A DNA stretch of 33,271 nucleotides from Fulvivirga lutimaris (GTDB lineage: Bacteria > Bacteroidota > Bacteroidia > Cytophagales > Cyclobacteriaceae). The position numbers and the translations under genes were made by a program. How positions within the stretch are numbered: position 1 is the stretch's first letter; the number at the start of each line of letters is the position of its first letter. The DNA is taken from positions 65,913 to 99,183 of the forward strand of contig NZ_SMLV01000436.1 in assembly GCF_009711525.1 (NCBI RefSeq), given 5' to 3'. Positions 31,980 through 33,271 of this stretch are shown in pieces. A model generated the notes under the pieces. It was not told where the DNA came from. It saw nothing but the letters and a program-made list of their open reading frames with translations, and ran no database searches.

Positions 31980-32990
31980 ATGAAAAACACTAACTATAAA
32001 AATCTGGTCTTTGAAGGTGGTGGAGTGAAAGGTATTGCCTATGGCGGAGCATTGGACATACTCGATAGTTCAGGTATTCTAAAAAACATCAAGCGCGTTG
32101 CCGGTACTTCTGCAGGAGCCATTAATGCCACGCTGCTTGCCCTTGGTTACACCTCAGCCGAAGTATCTGACCTCATCGCTAAAACCAATTTCAAAGATTT
32201 TGAAGACCATAGCTGGTTTTTCCCAACCAACATAGCCAGAATTTTAAGGAAGTATGGCTGGAATAAAGGTGATGCCTTTCACAAGTGGATTGGCGAACAG
32301 ATCAATAAGAAAACTCAAAATACAAACTTTACTTTCGGTCAGCTGAAAGAGGCTATCGATAATGGCAATGATAGTTTTAGGGAATTATATGTCGTGGCCA
32401 CCAATCTATCCCAACAAAAGTCTGTTGCTTTCTCACATGAAACCACTCCAGACATGTCCATAAAAGACGCTGTTAGAATGTCAATGTCCATCCCGCTCTA
32501 TTTCGCAGCATTTAATCTTGCCAACGACATGATGGTTGATGGTGGAGTATCTTACAACTACCCCATCAACATATTTGATAATGAAAAATATCTTGCTAAT
32601 CCAGCCAATGGCGACAAGGTAGACTACAGTAATGTAGAAGGCTATGTATTTAATTATGAAACCTTGGGCTTCAGACTTGACTCAACAGAGGTAATAGAAT
32701 ATGCCAAACGGGACTGGGCAAGTCCACCAGAAAAAATTACCAATATAAAGTCCTACTCAGGGGGCCTTGTCAATTACCTTATGGAAATGGCTAACAAAGT
32801 CCATCTGCACAGCAACGACTGGAATCGTACCATTTTCATCGATACACTAGATGTGCAAACCACGGATTTTGACCTGCCAGAGAATAAGGTTATTGAATTA
32901 ATAGCAAGTGGCAAAAATGGAGCTGAGAAGTATTTCGAATGGCGCGATAATGATCCCGTTTGGGGCTCCAAACCAGAATCGATAACCTAG
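31980..32990 (+). CDS. Patatin-like phospholipase
   Basis: This 336-aa protein has an N-terminal patatin domain. The oxyanion loop is GGGVKG at 13-18, the nucleophile Ser44 sits in GTSAG, and Asp187 in DGGVSYNYPI completes the Ser-Asp dyad. SMSIPLYFAAF (168-178) is the conserved stretch before the Asp. These enzymes hydrolyse acyl esters of phospholipids. The C-terminal 100 residues contain helix-forming sequence with no further domain I recognise. There is no signal peptide or clear membrane segment, so the protein is made in the cytosol. Patatins without signals occur as housekeeping lipases, as secreted effectors and as membrane-damaging effectors of anti-phage systems. The neighbouring peptidoglycan hydrolase favours an envelope-attacking module, but that is inference. 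Confidence 0.9.
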   Translation: MKNTNYKNLVFEGGGVKGIAYGGALDILDSSGILKNIKRVAGTSAGAINATLLALGYTSAEVSDLIAKTNFKDFEDHSWFFPTNIARILRKYGWNKGDAFHKWIGEQINKKTQNTNFTFGQLKEAIDNGNDSFRELYVVATNLSQQKSVAFSHETTPDMSIKDAVRMSMSIPLYFAAFNLANDMMVDGGVSYNYPINIFDNEKYLANPANGDKVDYSNVEGYVFNYETLGFRLDSTEVIEYAKRDWASPPEKITNIKSYSGGLVNYLMEMANKVHLHSNDWNRTIFIDTLDVQTTDFDLPENKVIELIASGKNGAEKYFEWRDNDPVWGSKPESIT

Positions 32991-33110
32991 CCGTTATTAG
33001 AGGTTATTATAAATGACTTCTACATCAACAAATCATTAACCTTCCTTAACAAACGAACAATAAACCTTCAAACTCGTTAGATTAGATGTACAACCACTAA
33101 TTGTAACGAA

Positions 33111-33271
33111 ATGGAAAATTTGACTAAAAAACAGGCCATTGTCCAGTCGCTTGAGTCAATGAACTCAAAGGAGCAGGAGCAGCTCATTGACTTTATCAAA
33201 GAGATGCTTTACGAACCAGAAAGAGACATTGACTACACCGAATTTAAAGAAAATGCACTGAAAGAAATCCA
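33111..33271 (+). CDS. Start of a small unidentified gene (3' end outside window)
   Basis: An ATG at 33111 opens 53 codons that remain open to the window end. The product begins MENLTKKQAIVQSLESMNSK, then reads EQEQLIDFIKEMLYEPERD and DYTEFKENALKEI. It is helical, acidic and soluble. Short proteins beginning with a helical KKQAIxQSLExM segment are sometimes antitoxin or addiction-module proteins, but too little is visible to say so here. It is on the same strand as the patatin gene, 120 bp beyond it. Confidence 0.55.
   Translation, partial: MENLTKKQAIVQSLESMNSKEQEQLIDFIKEMLYEPERDIDYTEFKENALKEI

Noticed and set aside
1-33271. CRISPR array, transposase, tRNA or rRNA gene
   Set aside because: No regularly spaced direct repeats, transposase-like frames, cloverleaf sequences or rRNA landmarks were seen on reading both strands.

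Overview
The window looks like chromosomal DNA from a marine or soil Bacteroidota bacterium, most likely order Cytophagales. The signs are a type IX secretion (T9SS) sorting domain, promoters of the TTTG / TAnnTTTG kind, few Shine-Dalgarno sequences, FtsX/MacB-type permease arrays and a dipeptidyl-peptidase-IV-like enzyme. The genus cannot be fixed from sequence alone. I see no tRNA, rRNA, insertion sequence or CRISPR array.

Layout. (1) 1-2042: the tail of a DUF2892 protein, a 75-bp palindromic dispersed repeat, and an MsbA-like ABC exporter. (2) 2031-14021, minus strand: five consecutive paralogous permeases of about 790-807 aa with gaps of only 1-21 bp, with no partner ATPase or adaptor in view. 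They are preceded by a sigma-54 promoter (TGGCAC-N7-GC) and a large inverted repeat. (3) 14316-18834, plus strand: a small lipoprotein and a 1368-aa secreted T9SS protein made of BNR/sortilin-type repeats. (4) 18964-21672: an NtrC-type response regulator and its histidine kinase. The same paired 17-bp operator, with the same 23-bp centre-to-centre spacing, lies upstream of both the permease operon and this regulator, so the kinase/regulator pair very probably drives the permease operon through sigma-54.

(5) 21673-22399 holds no gene of credible length. It carries a candidate structured noncoding RNA of about 480 nt with its own promoter and an intrinsic terminator; I could not assign it to tmRNA, RNase P RNA, SRP RNA or any other family I know. 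Two further palindromes follow it. (6) 22400-26668, minus strand: OxyR, a PLP-dependent trans-sulfuration enzyme and a DPP-IV-like peptidase, with oxyR overlapping the next gene by 10 bp.

(7) 26864-30081, plus strand: a small conserved-looking protein, two paralogous seven-helix membrane proteins, and a NarL/FixJ-type kinase and regulator pair. The kinase has only one membrane helix and no sensor domain. The first membrane gene starts inside a perfect 12-bp hairpin. (8) 30281-32990, plus strand: a degenerate receiver protein without its phosphorylatable Asp, a CHAP-like protein with its catalytic Cys and His replaced, an intact paralogue of it with a peptidoglycan-binding domain, and a patatin-like phospholipase. 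None of these four has a signal peptide. (9) 33111-end: the start of a small unidentified gene.

The observations most worth following are the unassigned RNA, the sigma-54 circuit controlling five permeases, and the active/dead hydrolase pair next to a pseudo-receiver and a patatin.
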